64,000 nucleotides of DNA from JAXGPP01 sp964436865. Lineage in GTDB: Bacteria; Planctomycetota; Planctomycetia; Pirellulales; Thermoguttaceae. The stretch is from positions 4,804 to 68,803 of the forward strand of contig CAYTFK010000005.1 in assembly GCA_964436865.1 (NCBI GenBank), written 5' to 3'. The translations under genes were made by a program, and so were the position numbers. Of this stretch, positions 8,500 to 18,200 are shown piece by piece (the first letter of the stretch is position 1; each line of letters begins with the position of its first letter). The notes under the pieces are model-generated. The model did no database searches. It was not told the DNA's origin and saw only the letters and a program-made list of their open reading frames with translations.

Positions 8500-9732
8500 T
8501 CATTGGAATTGGGGTTGGAGCTTCATGAGCCGCGACTCGGTTTCGGTCATCAGGGCGTCCTCGGCAGCTTCATCGACCGCTTCGTAGGTCACCGAGAACC
8601 TCAAGAATGCGCCGGCATCATCCCAGGGCACGGTGCAGATCGAGTGCTCGGTGATGAGGTACTGACTCACCTCCTCGGCCGAGTTGAACCGGCGCCCGCC
8701 GAGAACGCGCGGACTCGGCACGTAGAGGAAGTAGGTTCCACCCGGCATCTGGCACTCGAAACCACAGCGGCGGAGCGCATGGACGAGTTTCTTGAGCCGC
8801 CGCTCGTACTTGGCCCGCGTTTGTTGCGGGATCGAGGCGTCGTCCAGCGCCGCGATCGCCGCTTTCTGGATGGCGATGAACTGACCGGAGTCGCTGTTGT
8901 CCTTGATGTCGGCAAAGGCCTGCACGATCTTCGCGTGGCCACACACCCAGCCGAGCCGCCAGCCGATCATGTGCCAGCCCTTGGAGAGCGAGTGGACCTC
9001 GACCCCGACTTCCCTGGCCCCAGGCACCTGGAGGAAGCTTAGAGGTGGCTGCCCGTAGGTGAGCATCATGTGGGCGGCATCCTGGACGACCACCAGCCGA
9101 TGCCGTTGGGCGAACTCAACGACGCGCTGGTAAAACTCCCGTGTGGCGACTTTGCCGGTCGGGCTGTTCGGGTAGTTGAGCACCAGCAGTTTGGCCCGCC
9201 GGAGGACATTCGTCGGGATTGTGTTGAGGTCGGGCAGGAAGTCGTTTTGGGCCAGCAGAGGCAAGCGGTGGACCTCGCCGCCGTAGTACCTGGTGTGCGT
9301 GCCAGCCACGGGATAGCCGGGCACGGTCATCAGCGTCACATCGCCCGGATTGATGAAGGCCCCGGGAAGCATTGCCAGCGCCGGCTTGGAGCCGATCGCA
9401 TGATTGATTTCCGTGGCCGGGTTGAGGTCGACACTGAACTCGCGTTTCATAAACCGGCCGACCGCCTCGCGGAAGGCCAGGATGCCGTTGTCGGCATAGC
9501 CGCGGTTTTCTGGCCGGTTGATTTCCTCGGCCATGGCGCGGCGGACCGTCTCGGGAGCCATCTCGTCGTTTTCGCCAATGCCGAAATCGACTAGCGACCG
9601 TTCGGGGTGCTCGGCGAGGGCCTTCCGCTTGGCCCGCTTGATCTTCTCGAATTTGTAGATCTCGGTGCCCTTGCCATAGTTGGCTCCGCCAATCCGCTCG
9701 GCAAACTGAGTCTGAAAATAGGGATCGCTCAT
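8500..9732 (-). CDS. dapL: LL-diaminopimelate aminotransferase
   Basis: 410 aa, the usual DapL length. This PLP enzyme converts tetrahydrodipicolinate directly to LL-diaminopimelate, a shortcut to lysine and peptidoglycan precursors. The N-terminus SDPYFQTQFAERIGGANYGK matches the family. Other motifs are ENRGYADNGI, SKPALAMLPGAFI, VLNYPNSPTGKVA, and VHSLSKGWHMIGWR with the PLP-binding lysine. The frame extends to an ATG at 9771, but ATG 9732 reproduces the family start. The enzyme fits the view that planctomycetes make DAP and hence peptidoglycan. No linked dap genes are in the window. Confidence 0.92.
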   Translation of the reverse strand: MSDPYFQTQFAERIGGANYGKGTEIYKFEKIKRAKRKALAEHPERSLVDFGIGENDEMAPETVRRAMAEEINRPENRGYADNGILAFREAVGRFMKREFSVDLNPATEINHAIGSKPALAMLPGAFINPGDVTLMTVPGYPVAGTHTRYYGGEVHRLPLLAQNDFLPDLNTIPTNVLRRAKLLVLNYPNSPTGKVATREFYQRVVEFAQRHRLVVVQDAAHMMLTYGQPPLSFLQVPGAREVGVEVHSLSKGWHMIGWRLGWVCGHAKIVQAFADIKDNSDSGQFIAIQKAAIAALDDASIPQQTRAKYERRLKKLVHALRRCGFECQMPGGTYFLYVPSPRVLGGRRFNSAEEVSQYLITEHSICTVPWDDAGAFLRFSVTYEAVDEAAEDALMTETESRLMKLQPQFQ

Positions 9733-10198
9733 CAGTGGTCGGTTTCTCAGGCTGTCTCTGTGATCGGTCAAGCAGCGAGTCTACACCCATCCCTTGCAGG
9801 ATCGCATGCCAGCGCAAAACCAGTAGGGTATCGCGCCGCAGGGGGCTGGGCAAGGATTGGGAGGGCGTTTGCCCGATTCTGGCCAAACTGTCCGACGGAT
9901 CGGACGCGATGCCGCCAATCGGCCGAACTGTATGGCCCCGCGATGGGTGGCAAGGAACCGAAAACCGTGTGAATGAGCGGCGCAAGCATTGCTTGCGCGT
10001 TTCTGTCGATTTGGCACACCTTGTGCTAAAAGGCATCACGTTAAGTAGGGTCGCCGTTGGAAGTCGCATTGTCGGCTGAAATGGCACTCCAGTTGAACGA
10101 CCGCGAGCCCCCGCCGAGCGACTTGCCCTGTGTGGCTAAGCGGCGGGAGTTGAGAGAATGAACCAGATTTTGACACCAGACTGAAGGGGAAAGATCCC
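9733..10198. other. Intergenic region between dapL and the YciE/YciF-like gene
   Basis: About 465 bp between divergent genes. Short open frames here lack a ribosome site or recognisable products. No clear promoter pair, repeat or RNA structure could be picked out by eye. Confidence 0.5.
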
Positions 10199-10693
10199 AT
10201 GGCAACGATGAAGAACTTGGAAGACGCCCTCGTTGATGAATTGCGCGACATCCTTCACGCCGAAAAGCAGCTTGCGAGGGCGCTGGCGAAGATGGCCAAG
10301 AAGGCTTCGAGCGAGGAGCTTCGCGAGGCGTTTGAGGAGCACCGCGAGGTGACACTGGAGCAGATCGAGCGGCTGGAGAAGGCCTTCGATGTCCTGGGCA
10401 AGGCCCCGCGGGCCAAGAAGTGCGAGGGAATGTTCGGCATTCTGGAGGAAGGAAAGGAACATCTCGAAGAGGATGCCGAGCCGAGCGTGCTGGACGCGGT
10501 GATGATCGCCGACGCCCAGAAGGCCGAACATTACGAGATTGCCTCGTACGGCACCGTGATCGCGTGGGCCGAGCAACTGGGGCATAACGAGATCGTTCGC
10601 CTCCTCGAACAGACCCTGGAAGAGGAGAAGGAAACGGATGTGAAGCTGACCGAACTCGCCGAGACTCTGGCCAACGAGGAAGCCGCCGTCTGA
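10199..10693 (+). CDS. YciE/YciF ferritin-like family protein (DUF892)
   Basis: 164 aa, almost entirely alpha-helical. The opening LEDALVDELRDILHAEKQL, the central EEHREVTLEQIERLEKAF, and the later DAQKAEHYEIASYGT with LLEQTLEEEKETD are the four helices of the DUF892 ferritin-like bundle. Their Glu/His residues (EHR, AEH, EEE) are placed as diiron ligands. The family is stress-associated; in enterobacteria it is induced by osmotic stress or bile. Ferroxidase activity is not settled. Followed by an intrinsic terminator, so probably monocistronic. Cytoplasmic. Confidence 0.88.
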   Translation: MATMKNLEDALVDELRDILHAEKQLARALAKMAKKASSEELREAFEEHREVTLEQIERLEKAFDVLGKAPRAKKCEGMFGILEEGKEHLEEDAEPSVLDAVMIADAQKAEHYEIASYGTVIAWAEQLGHNEIVRLLEQTLEEEKETDVKLTELAETLANEEAAV

Positions 10694-10751
10694 CGGGTTC
10701 GAGCCGCGCCCTTTCCGCGGATCACTCCTGGACACAATCGAACCTGACGCG

Positions 10752-10808
10752 ACCCGGCCGGCCGGCCAAAGCCCACGCGGGCATTGGCCGCGCGCGGCCG
10801 GGTTTTTT
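10752..10808 (+). terminator. Intrinsic terminator after the YciE/YciF-like gene
   Basis: ACCCGGCCG near 10752 pairs with CGGCCGGGT ending near 10802, with an inner GGCCAA/TTGGCC extension. TTTTTT follows. About 60 bp after the stop codon. Confidence 0.75.
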
Positions 10809-10930
10809 GTTGGGGCCCGAGCGATGGCTCCTGGGGTGATGAATCCGCCTGATGGAGTGGTGTCCCTGGAATTGGCAAGCCGGATCGCGGCAAATCCGAA
10901 TGAAATCCGGCCATAACACGCACTAAATGC

Positions 10931-10959
10931 TTGTTTGTCTCCCCCGTTTTAGATAGAGT
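10931..10959 (+). promoter_or_regulatory. Candidate promoter of the DUF1559/lipoprotein pair
   Basis: TTGTTT (10931-10936), a 17-nt spacer and TAGAGT (10954-10959) form a weak sigma70-like promoter about 100 bp before the coding start at 11063. Together with the terminator upstream this accounts for the 369-bp gap 10694-11062. Confidence 0.3.
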
Positions 10960-11062
10960 GAGAGACGCATTGTTGGCGTCATGGGGCGGTAATGCCCTTT
11001 GCAACTGGTTTCTTAGTTGTTTTTCTGGTTCTTCTCACCTCTCCGTTCAGAGGAGGCAAGTG

Positions 11063-12049
11063 ATGGTTCGCAAGCGTCTGGGGTTCACGCTGGTTGAGTT
11101 GTTGGTGGTGATCGCCATCATCGGAATTTTAATTGCGCTTCTGCTGCCGGCTGTGCAAGCGGCCCGCGAGGCGGCGCGGCGCTCCCAGTGCACCAACAAC
11201 ATCAAGCAGTTGGGCCTGGCAATGCACAACTACCACGACACGTTCAAGATCTTTCCCTTCGGATATTCCGAGTCGGGCATGATTGGCCATAAACGCGATT
11301 GCTGGATGCAACGGATACTGCCATTCATCGAACAAACCGCTCTTGCGGACCAGTACAACGCGTTTACTGGCCTGTGGGTTATGGATACGCCGGTCGAGAT
11401 CAAGGACGCGGTCATAACGGCGTTCGTGTGTCCATCAGACGCTTCGCAACCGGCATTTGGTGGCGGTGGCGGTCTGCGTTCGGGTGGGTACGGCTTCCAG
11501 GGCAACTATGCGGTGTGCGTCGGCGATCTGGCGATGCGGACCGATCAGACTACCAGCAGCACCTGGAACCGCGGTCTATTCTGGCACAACTCGAACACCA
11601 AGATGGCCAGTATCGTTGATGGCACGAGCAACACGCTCATGTACAGCGAAGGCGTTTGCCGCGGTTCGGGCAAGACCACGCCCGGCGGTTGGGGCGACCT
11701 GGGTGGCTACTGGGGTGGTGCTCCGCACGGCTCTTACGGGTTTACCACGCTCTACGGCCCCAACACCACCGTTCCCGACCGCATCTATGAATGCAAGAGC
11801 ATCACGTGGCCGCAGGCTCCCTGTACCAGCGTGACGGGCGATGCGCTGAAGTACAACTTTGCCCGCAGCTACCATCCGGGCGGCGTCATCGTAGGGTTGG
11901 CGGACGGCTCGACGCGGTTCATCAGCGAGACAATCGACGCGGGCAGTCCGAATCCGACGGCAACGACGGTCACTCAGGCCGCCAGCCTGTCGGGTGTGTG
12001 GGGCGCGTTGGGAACGCGTATGGGCGCCGAGTCACTCGGCGAATTCTAG
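11063..12049 (+). CDS. DUF1559 pseudopilin-like surface protein
   Basis: 328 aa. The start is decided by AGGAGG at 11051-11056, six bases before ATG 11063; the longer frame from 10931 has no such site. The N-terminus is a type IV prepilin/pseudopilin leader: short basic MVRKRLG, cleavage expected after Gly7, then FTLVELLVVIAIIG, a hydrophobic helix and QAAREAARRSQC. The rest is the DUF1559 (SBP_bac_10) domain found in many copies in planctomycetes, with the C-terminal HPGGVIVGLADGSTRFI (H-x9-DG) motif. It is probably displayed at the cell envelope; function not established. The lipoprotein gene follows 26 bp later. Confidence 0.92.
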   Translation: MVRKRLGFTLVELLVVIAIIGILIALLLPAVQAAREAARRSQCTNNIKQLGLAMHNYHDTFKIFPFGYSESGMIGHKRDCWMQRILPFIEQTALADQYNAFTGLWVMDTPVEIKDAVITAFVCPSDASQPAFGGGGGLRSGGYGFQGNYAVCVGDLAMRTDQTTSSTWNRGLFWHNSNTKMASIVDGTSNTLMYSEGVCRGSGKTTPGGWGDLGGYWGGAPHGSYGFTTLYGPNTTVPDRIYECKSITWPQAPCTSVTGDALKYNFARSYHPGGVIVGLADGSTRFISETIDAGSPNPTATTVTQAASLSGVWGALGTRMGAESLGEF

Positions 12050-12075
12050 AGGCAAACACCGGGAGGTTTTCGAGA

Positions 12076-12492
12076 ATGGCGAGTTCACGCATCGTTGGAG
12101 CATGTGTGGCGTTGGCCTTGGCGACGTTGTTGCTGCCAGGCTGCGGGCCGGGCGGCCTCGACAAGCATACTGTCACCGGGACGGTGACGTTCGACGGAGA
12201 GCCGGTCGGGGAGGGCGACATCATTTTCACCGCGGACGATGGCAGCGGGGTAACCGATGCCGGCAAAATCGCCAACGGCAAGTACTCGCTGGAGACCACG
12301 CCCGGCAAGAAGAGCGTGCGGATCATGGCCATGCGCGAGGTCCCCGGACAGTTCGACGAGTCGAATCCGGGTGAGAAGGTCCCGGTCAAGGAGATGTACA
12401 TCCCCGACAAGTACAGCGGCGTTACGGAACTGAAGGCCGATGTGACTGCCGGCGGCGACAACGTCTTCGACTTCCCGTTGACCAGCAATTGA
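12076..12492 (+). CDS. Small lipoprotein with transthyretin-like domain, DUF1559 partner
   Basis: 138 aa. ATG 12076 follows GGGAGG by a short spacer and gives a lipoprotein signal with lipobox LLPGC (Cys at about residue 23). The mature part starts TVTGTVTFDGEPVGEGDI, the beta-sandwich pattern of carboxypeptidase-regulatory or transthyretin-like domains seen in many planctomycete lipoproteins. It ends with a strand, NVFDFPLTSN. Such genes commonly follow DUF1559 genes, and here it lies 26 bp downstream and before a strong terminator, so the two form an operon. Function unknown; an envelope-bound partner is inferred. Confidence 0.82.
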   Translation: MASSRIVGACVALALATLLLPGCGPGGLDKHTVTGTVTFDGEPVGEGDIIFTADDGSGVTDAGKIANGKYSLETTPGKKSVRIMAMREVPGQFDESNPGEKVPVKEMYIPDKYSGVTELKADVTAGGDNVFDFPLTSN

Positions 12493-12501
12493 GTTCTTGA
12501 T

Positions 12502-12540
12502 GGGCCACGCCGCTAGACGGGCGGCGTGGCCCAGTTGTTT
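12502..12540 (+). terminator. Intrinsic terminator of the DUF1559/lipoprotein operon
   Basis: A perfect 12-bp stem, GGGCCACGCCGC (12502-12513) and its complement (12521-12532), with a 7-nt loop, followed by a short T-rich stretch (TTGTTTTCTT). Ten bases after the stop codon. Confidence 0.8.
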
Positions 12541-12925
12541 TCTTGGCGCCCGGTTGGTGGGACGCCTGCACCGCAACCCGCATCAAGGCCTCTTGTCTCA
12601 GCCGCGGCGTCGCGATTGTCGATCGCGGCAATCAGTAAAGACTGTCGAGTGCCCTTGATTCCGCAGCGCAAACGGCTTGCGTGTTTCTCTATTTTTCCTG
12701 GATAGCCTATTTCATTCTCTGTCTGGCATTGATCTGAAGTGCCGTTTCCGCGTATTCTCCGCCCCAGGCTGGCGCGGGAGCGAGCCAATTCCGATTCAGT
12801 CGTTGCGATCGGCTCATTTTTCCTGATCCGAAACGACGCTTTGCTCGATACTTGAGCGCAATTGGGGTTGTGCGGCGCGATGCGACACGCATCGAAGTCG
12901 GCCAACTACGGTGGACGGAACCATC
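12541..12925. other. Intergenic region before the glycosyltransferase pair
   Basis: About 385 bp, somewhat AT-richer than its surroundings around 12680-12720. No gene, repeat or convincing promoter pair seen. Confidence 0.4.
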
Positions 12926-13774
12926 ATGAAAGACATATTGCTGTGCACGATCGGAGACGACCGTTTCCTGCGGGGCTGCGAAGTGCTGCTGTACTCGATG
13001 CAGCGGAACGTTCCTGATTTGCAGGATTACCCGTTGAAAATCTACTACGACGAGAAGATCTCGTCGTTCTCGCGTGCCAGCCGCGAGCGGTTGCGGCAAA
13101 TCACGCCGCACATTGAGTTCGAGGAAGTGAACTGCGAGGTCTACCGCCAGGTCAAGATTCAGGTAGAGAGCCACCGGCCGTCCTATCTGACACTGGAGAT
13201 ATTCCGGGAAACCCAGTATCGGCAGGTGCTGTTCTTCGACACCGACATGCTCTGCCTCCGCGACTTCACCGACATGTTCACCCTGCCCGAAGATTACGAT
13301 TTCATCGCCTGCGAGGCCGGTCGGGCGCTGGGCGCGGGACGCTGGGCCGAAAAGGAAGGGCGTGCCGAGGGCCGTTGGGCTCGGCGAAAGTGGTTCGGGC
13401 TGCTCGGCCGCCGCCATGCAAAGATCAATGCCGGCTTCTTTGCCGTCGGGCGGCGGTTCCGCAACCAACGGGTATACGAGGATCTGCTCGATATCGTGCG
13501 CCGGCGCCGCAACGCCCTGTCGCTCGACCAATGGGTGATCAATTCCTATTTCGGCGCACGGAAGACGCTGCTCTACTTCCTGCCGAACGAGTACAACTGG
13601 CGGGCGCTCGACCAGTTCGACGAAGCGGCCAGCCAGCGAGTCAGGCTGCTGCACTACACGGGCTTTACGCATCGGTCAAAGCCTTGGGACACTGATGCGC
13701 CCCAGGATCTCCTGGCCTATCGAGTCTGGAACCAATACGCGGAGGAACTTCACCGCCAGCGGGCGGCGGCGTAG
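12926..13774 (+). CDS. GT8-like glycosyltransferase
   Basis: 282 aa from ATG 12926; an in-frame GTG at 12911 would add five residues. A nucleotide-sugar-dependent glycosyltransferase of GT-A fold. The metal-binding DxD lies at 105-107 in VLFFDTDMLCL; INAGFFAVGR follows in the middle, and LHYTGFTHRSKPW near the end matches the GT8 HxxGxxKPW motif. No signal or membrane segment, so a cytosolic enzyme acting on a lipid- or protein-linked acceptor is likely. It lies 49 bp before a GT2 gene on the same strand, and the two probably work on the same glycan. Donor and acceptor unknown. Confidence 0.82.
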   Translation: MKDILLCTIGDDRFLRGCEVLLYSMQRNVPDLQDYPLKIYYDEKISSFSRASRERLRQITPHIEFEEVNCEVYRQVKIQVESHRPSYLTLEIFRETQYRQVLFFDTDMLCLRDFTDMFTLPEDYDFIACEAGRALGAGRWAEKEGRAEGRWARRKWFGLLGRRHAKINAGFFAVGRRFRNQRVYEDLLDIVRRRRNALSLDQWVINSYFGARKTLLYFLPNEYNWRALDQFDEAASQRVRLLHYTGFTHRSKPWDTDAPQDLLAYRVWNQYAEELHRQRAAA

Positions 13775-13823
13775 CCGCCTGTTGTGCCGCATTTACCGAG
13801 CGCCGCAGCCTCAAAGGCCGACT

Positions 13824-14663
13824 ATGTTCGTCTCCGTCATCATCAGCACTTATAACGCCCCGGCCTGGCTGGAGAAGGTCATCTGGGGCTATGCCGTGCA
13901 GAGCTTTCGCGGCTTTGAGCTTGTGGTGGCCGACGATGGCTCCACCCAGGAGACGGCGCTATTGATCGGGCGGTTGCGCCGGCAGACCGGCCTCGACATT
14001 CGCCATGTCTGGCACGAGGATCGCGGCTTCCGCAAATGCACGATCCTCAATCGGGCCACCGAAGCCGCCAAGGGGGACTATCTGCTGTTTACCGACGGCG
14101 ACTGCATTCCGCGCTGGGATTTCATCGAACAGCACGTAGCGCACGCGGAACCCGGCTGCCTGCTCTCCGGTGGTTGCGTGAGGCTGCCGTTGGCGTTGAG
14201 CCAGCGGATTACGCCAGACGATGTGGTTCAGGGCCGCGCGACCGATCCGCGGTGGCTGGTGGCCCACGGGTTGGGATGGAACAAACGGCTGCGGATGCTC
14301 ACGTGCGGTCCTCGCGCGGCCCGGATTCTTGACGCGGTGACCACGACCCGGGCCACGTGGAACGGTTGCAACGCTTCCACCTGGAAGGAGCACATCCTGG
14401 CTGTCAACGGTCACGACGAGCGGATGGAATATGGGGGACTCGACCGCGAATTGGGCGAGCGGCTTGTCAATGCGGGCCTGCGCACCAGACAGGTCCGCCA
14501 TCGCGCCGTGTGCATTCATCTTGACCATTCGCGGAGCTACGCCAGTGCAGCGGTCCTGGAACGCAATCGGGCAATCCGCCGCGAGACCCGCCGCACGCAT
14601 GCCGTCTGGACGCCTTACGGAATCCAGCAGGCCACGCCGCAGATCGTTCGCCGCGCTGCCTGA
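13824..14663 (+). CDS. GT2 family glycosyltransferase
   Basis: 279 aa. ATG 13824 begins the GT-A fold at once (MFVSVIISTYNAPAWLEKVI). The nucleotide-binding DDGS is at 37-40 and the DxD is in LLFTDGDCIPRWDF. The C-terminal GHDERMEYGGLDRELGERL resembles the galactosyltransferase (GT7-type) C-terminal segment found in many bacterial GT2 enzymes. It ends with a basic tail. Co-oriented with the GT8-like gene upstream. Substrate unknown. Confidence 0.85.
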   Translation: MFVSVIISTYNAPAWLEKVIWGYAVQSFRGFELVVADDGSTQETALLIGRLRRQTGLDIRHVWHEDRGFRKCTILNRATEAAKGDYLLFTDGDCIPRWDFIEQHVAHAEPGCLLSGGCVRLPLALSQRITPDDVVQGRATDPRWLVAHGLGWNKRLRMLTCGPRAARILDAVTTTRATWNGCNASTWKEHILAVNGHDERMEYGGLDRELGERLVNAGLRTRQVRHRAVCIHLDHSRSYASAAVLERNRAIRRETRRTHAVWTPYGIQQATPQIVRRAA

Positions 14664-15008
14664 GATTCGGGGTGGCGTGTCTCGTTGATGCCCCGGTGGG
14701 CTTGGCCATCGGTGGCGGAATCCGATTGGAAACCGGCGCCGATTTCGGCTGGCGTCTCAGAAGTGTCTGCCCGGCACCTCTCCGAGACTGCCGGAAAAAA
14801 TTCCTTCGGGAAGCCTTTCTGGGCCCGATCCAGGGCTAAATTCGCAAACTGTTTTATTACAACGGTTTGCGCGCCGACGCTGAAGCGATCGCTAGCGGTG
14901 GCGGAATTGCTAGCTTTCCGTAAGATGAGTGTGAGCAATGTGTTCGGGAAGCGTGATCAGGCTTCATTGACCCAGCTTCTGAAACGGCTACACTTACTCG
15001 TCGATTGC

Positions 15009-15049
15009 CCGTATGTTGTATTTGCGCCTATGACGAATACAACATATAG
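15009..15049 (+). promoter_or_regulatory. Candidate NrdR-box pair upstream of nrdJ
   Basis: CAACATATAG (15040-15049) matches the NrdR-box core CWATATATWG at 9/10 positions. CCGTATGTTG (15009-15018) matches at 7/10. Their centres are 31 bp apart, about three helical turns, the spacing described for NrdR operators. They are also parts of a perfect 11-bp inverted repeat (15012-15022 with 15036-15046). TTGCGC (15022-15027), 17 nt and TATAGG (15045-15050) could be a promoter overlapping the second box. NrdR is the ATP/dATP-sensing repressor of ribonucleotide reductase genes. The rest of the 556-bp space 14664-15219 shows no gene. Confidence 0.5.
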
Positions 15050-15149
15050 GTAGATTCAGCGACATCAACGCCCCGTCTCCGTGGGGGGAAGCTCCGCAGT
15101 AGGGATGCTGTAAACCCCGGCTTTTTTCTTAAGCCGGCCCCGTGATGCG

Positions 15150-15178
15150 CTGACAGGAATTGTGTACTTCTGTATACT
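15150..15178 (+). promoter_or_regulatory. Promoter of nrdJ
   Basis: CTGACA (15150-15155), a 17-nt spacer and TATACT (15173-15178) match consensus at 5/6 each. The start is expected near 15185, 35 nt before ATG 15220. A small hairpin (CCGGCTT/AAGCCGG, 15117-15137) lies just upstream. Confidence 0.6.
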
Positions 15179-15219
15179 TATTGGTAGGAAGCCGTAGGGT
15201 CCTTTGGAAGGAGTTTGCG

Positions 15220-18200
15220 ATGGAATATCCTGATGCTCGGAAGACGACGGCCACCGTGGCCGACAAACCCGTTGTTGCCGCACGACGTTCCGAGGAAGGG
15301 GCAGTCCACGGGCTGCGAATCGAGAGCGTTTTTTGCCCGGCCGACGTCGCCAGCCCGTTCGACACGGTGGCCTGGGAATTGCGCCGCGCCACCATCAAGG
15401 CCGAAGGAGGTGAGGCGGTATTCGAGCAGAGCGAGTGCGAGATTCCCGTCACCTGGAGCCAGTTGGCCACGAACGTCGTGGTGAGCAAGTACTTCTACGG
15501 GGAACTGGGAACTTCGGAACGCGAGACCAGCGTCCGCCAACTGGTCCATCGAGTGGCGCGCACCATTGCCGACTGGGGCGTTGAGGATGGCTACTTCGCC
15601 TCGAGCGACGATGGCGAGCGGTTTTACCGCGAACTCGCCTGGTTGTGCCTGCACCAGCACGCCTCGTTCAACTCGCCGGTGTGGTTCAATGTCGGCTTGC
15701 ACCACCAGTATGGAGTCCGGGGGGCGGCGTGCAACTGGCACTGGAACGCCGCCACCGGGGAAGTCGATCAGCCGGAGAATCCCTACGAACACCCACAAGG
15801 TTCAGCGTGCTTCATCCAGAGCGTCGACGACACGATGGAAGACATTATGGAACTCGCCCGCAGCGAGGCCATGCTGTTCAAGTTCGGCTCCGGAACGGGC
15901 ACCGATCTGTCGACGCTGCGATCGTACCGCGAGAAGCTCTCCGGCGGCGGCAAGCCCTCGGGCCCGCTGTCGTTCATGCGGGTTTACGACCAGATCGCCG
16001 GCGTGGTCCGCAGTGGCGGCAAGACCCGGCGGGCGGCCAAGATGCAGTCGCTCAAGATCTGGCATCCCGACGTGCTGGAGTTCATCGAGTGCAAGCGGAA
16101 GGAGGAGGAGAAAGCGCGAATCCTCCTGGCCAAGGGGTACAACTACGACGACGCCTACGCCTCGGTGCTGTTCCAGAATGCGAATCTCTCGGTCCGCGTG
16201 ACCGACGACTTCATGAAGGCCGTCGAAGAGGACAAGCCGTGGAGCACTCACTGGGTGACGGATGCGAAGCGTGAAGGTCCGAGCTACCAGGCCCGCGAGT
16301 TGATGCAGAAGATGGCCGAATCGGCCTGGGCCTGCGGCGATCCGGGCGTGCAGTACGACACGACGATCAACCGCTGGCACACCTGCCCAAACAGCGGCCG
16401 GATCAACGCTTCCAATCCCTGCAGCGAGTACATGTTCCTCGACGACTCAGCCTGCAACCTGGCAAGCATCAACTTGATGAAGTTCCGCCGGGCCGATGGC
16501 GGCTTCGACAGCGCGCGATTCATCGCGGCGTGCCGGACGGTATTCATCGCCCAGGAGATTCTCGTCGATCGCTGCAGCTATCCCACGAAGCGGATCGCCG
16601 CCAACAGCCACCGTTTCCGCCCGATCGGCCTGGGGTACTCCAACCTCGGCAGCCTGATCATGGCGGCAGGACTGCCCTACGACTCCGACCAGGCCCGAGG
16701 GCTGTGCGGGGCGATCACCGCGCTGGTGCACGGGGCAGCCAACCGGACCAGCGCGGAACTGGCTGCGGTGGTGGGACCGTTTGACGGGTTCGCCGAGAAC
16801 CGCGATCCGATGCTCCACGTGATGGAGATGCACTGGCAGAAGGCCGAGGAGCTCGAGTGCTGTCCCGACGAGTTGAAGTCGGCTGCCCGCAAGCTGTGGG
16901 ACGAAGTGCTCACCAGCGGCCGCCGGCACGGTTTCCGCAACGCACAGGCGACCGTGCTGGCTCCAACCGGCACGATCTCGTTCATGATGGACTGCGACAC
17001 GACGGGCATTGAACCCGACATTGCGCTGGTGAAGTACAAGCAGCTCGCCGGCGGCGGAATGCTCAAGATCGTCAACCAGACCGTGCCTACCGCTCTGGCC
17101 ACGCTCGGCTACAGCCCGGAGGAAGTTGAATCGATCGTCGCTTACATCGAGAAGGAAGACACGATCGAGGGGGCGCCCGACCTGAAGCCGGAGCATCTGC
17201 CGGTCTTCGACTGCGCGTTCCAGGCGGCCAACGGTACGCGGAGCATCCCGTGGCGGGCGCACGTGAAGATGATGGCGGCCGCACAGCCGTTCATCTCGGG
17301 GGCGATCTCGAAGACGGTCAACATGCCCAAGGACAGCACGGTCGAGGACGTTGCCAACGCCTATCGCGAAGGCTGGCGGCTGGGGCTGAAAGCGCTGGCG
17401 GTATACCGCGACGGCTCGAAGGGTGTTCAGGTGCTGTCGACCAAGAGCGGTACGGAGAAGGCCGAGAAGGCGCCGGCGGTGGCCGCCCCTCGCCGCGAGC
17501 GGCTACCCGATACGCGGCAGTCGGTCACGCATAAGTTCAGCATAGCCGGCCACGAAGGTTACATCACCGTCGGCCTCTACCCCGATGGCCGGCCCGGCGA
17601 AGTGTTCATCACCATGGCGAAGGAGGGGAGCACGATCGGCGGCCTCATGGACTGCTTCGGCACCGCGGTGTCGATGAGCCTGCAATATGGCGTGCCGCTG
17701 GACGTGTACGTCAACAAGTTCGCCCATACGCGGTTCGAGCCGATGGGGCACACCAAGAACCCCGATATCCGCCTGGCGAAGAGTATTGTCGATTACATCT
17801 TCCGCTGGCTGGGCGTTACCTTCCTGCCCGGTTACCGCGAGGCCAACAAGGCTTTGCCCGCCGGCCCCGGAGACCTGGTGAAGACCGATTACGACCCGGG
17901 AGATACGGAGCCAGAGCCCAGGCCCGTCGCCAAGAAGGCCGGCGGGCCGAATGCTGGGCAAGGAACGTCGAACCCGGCGAAGCCGTCGAGCGAGACGTCG
18001 CACGTTGCGGTCCAAGGCCCGCACCACTCGCCCGCCAACGGGGCGACGAATGGGGCCGCCAACGGCAAAGCTGCCACCCGGCATCCGCCCACGGCGACCG
18101 GCGGCGCTCGAAACCGGCTCGCCGGCGAGTCGGAGACTGTTTCGTTCAGCAATGCGAACGAGCAGTTTGCCACGTTCCAGGAAGATGCGCCCAGTTGCGA

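Noticed and set aside
15117..15137. CCGGCTT/AAGCCGG hairpin with T-rich loop as a terminator
   Set aside because: The T-run is in the loop, not after the stem, and no gene ends nearby.
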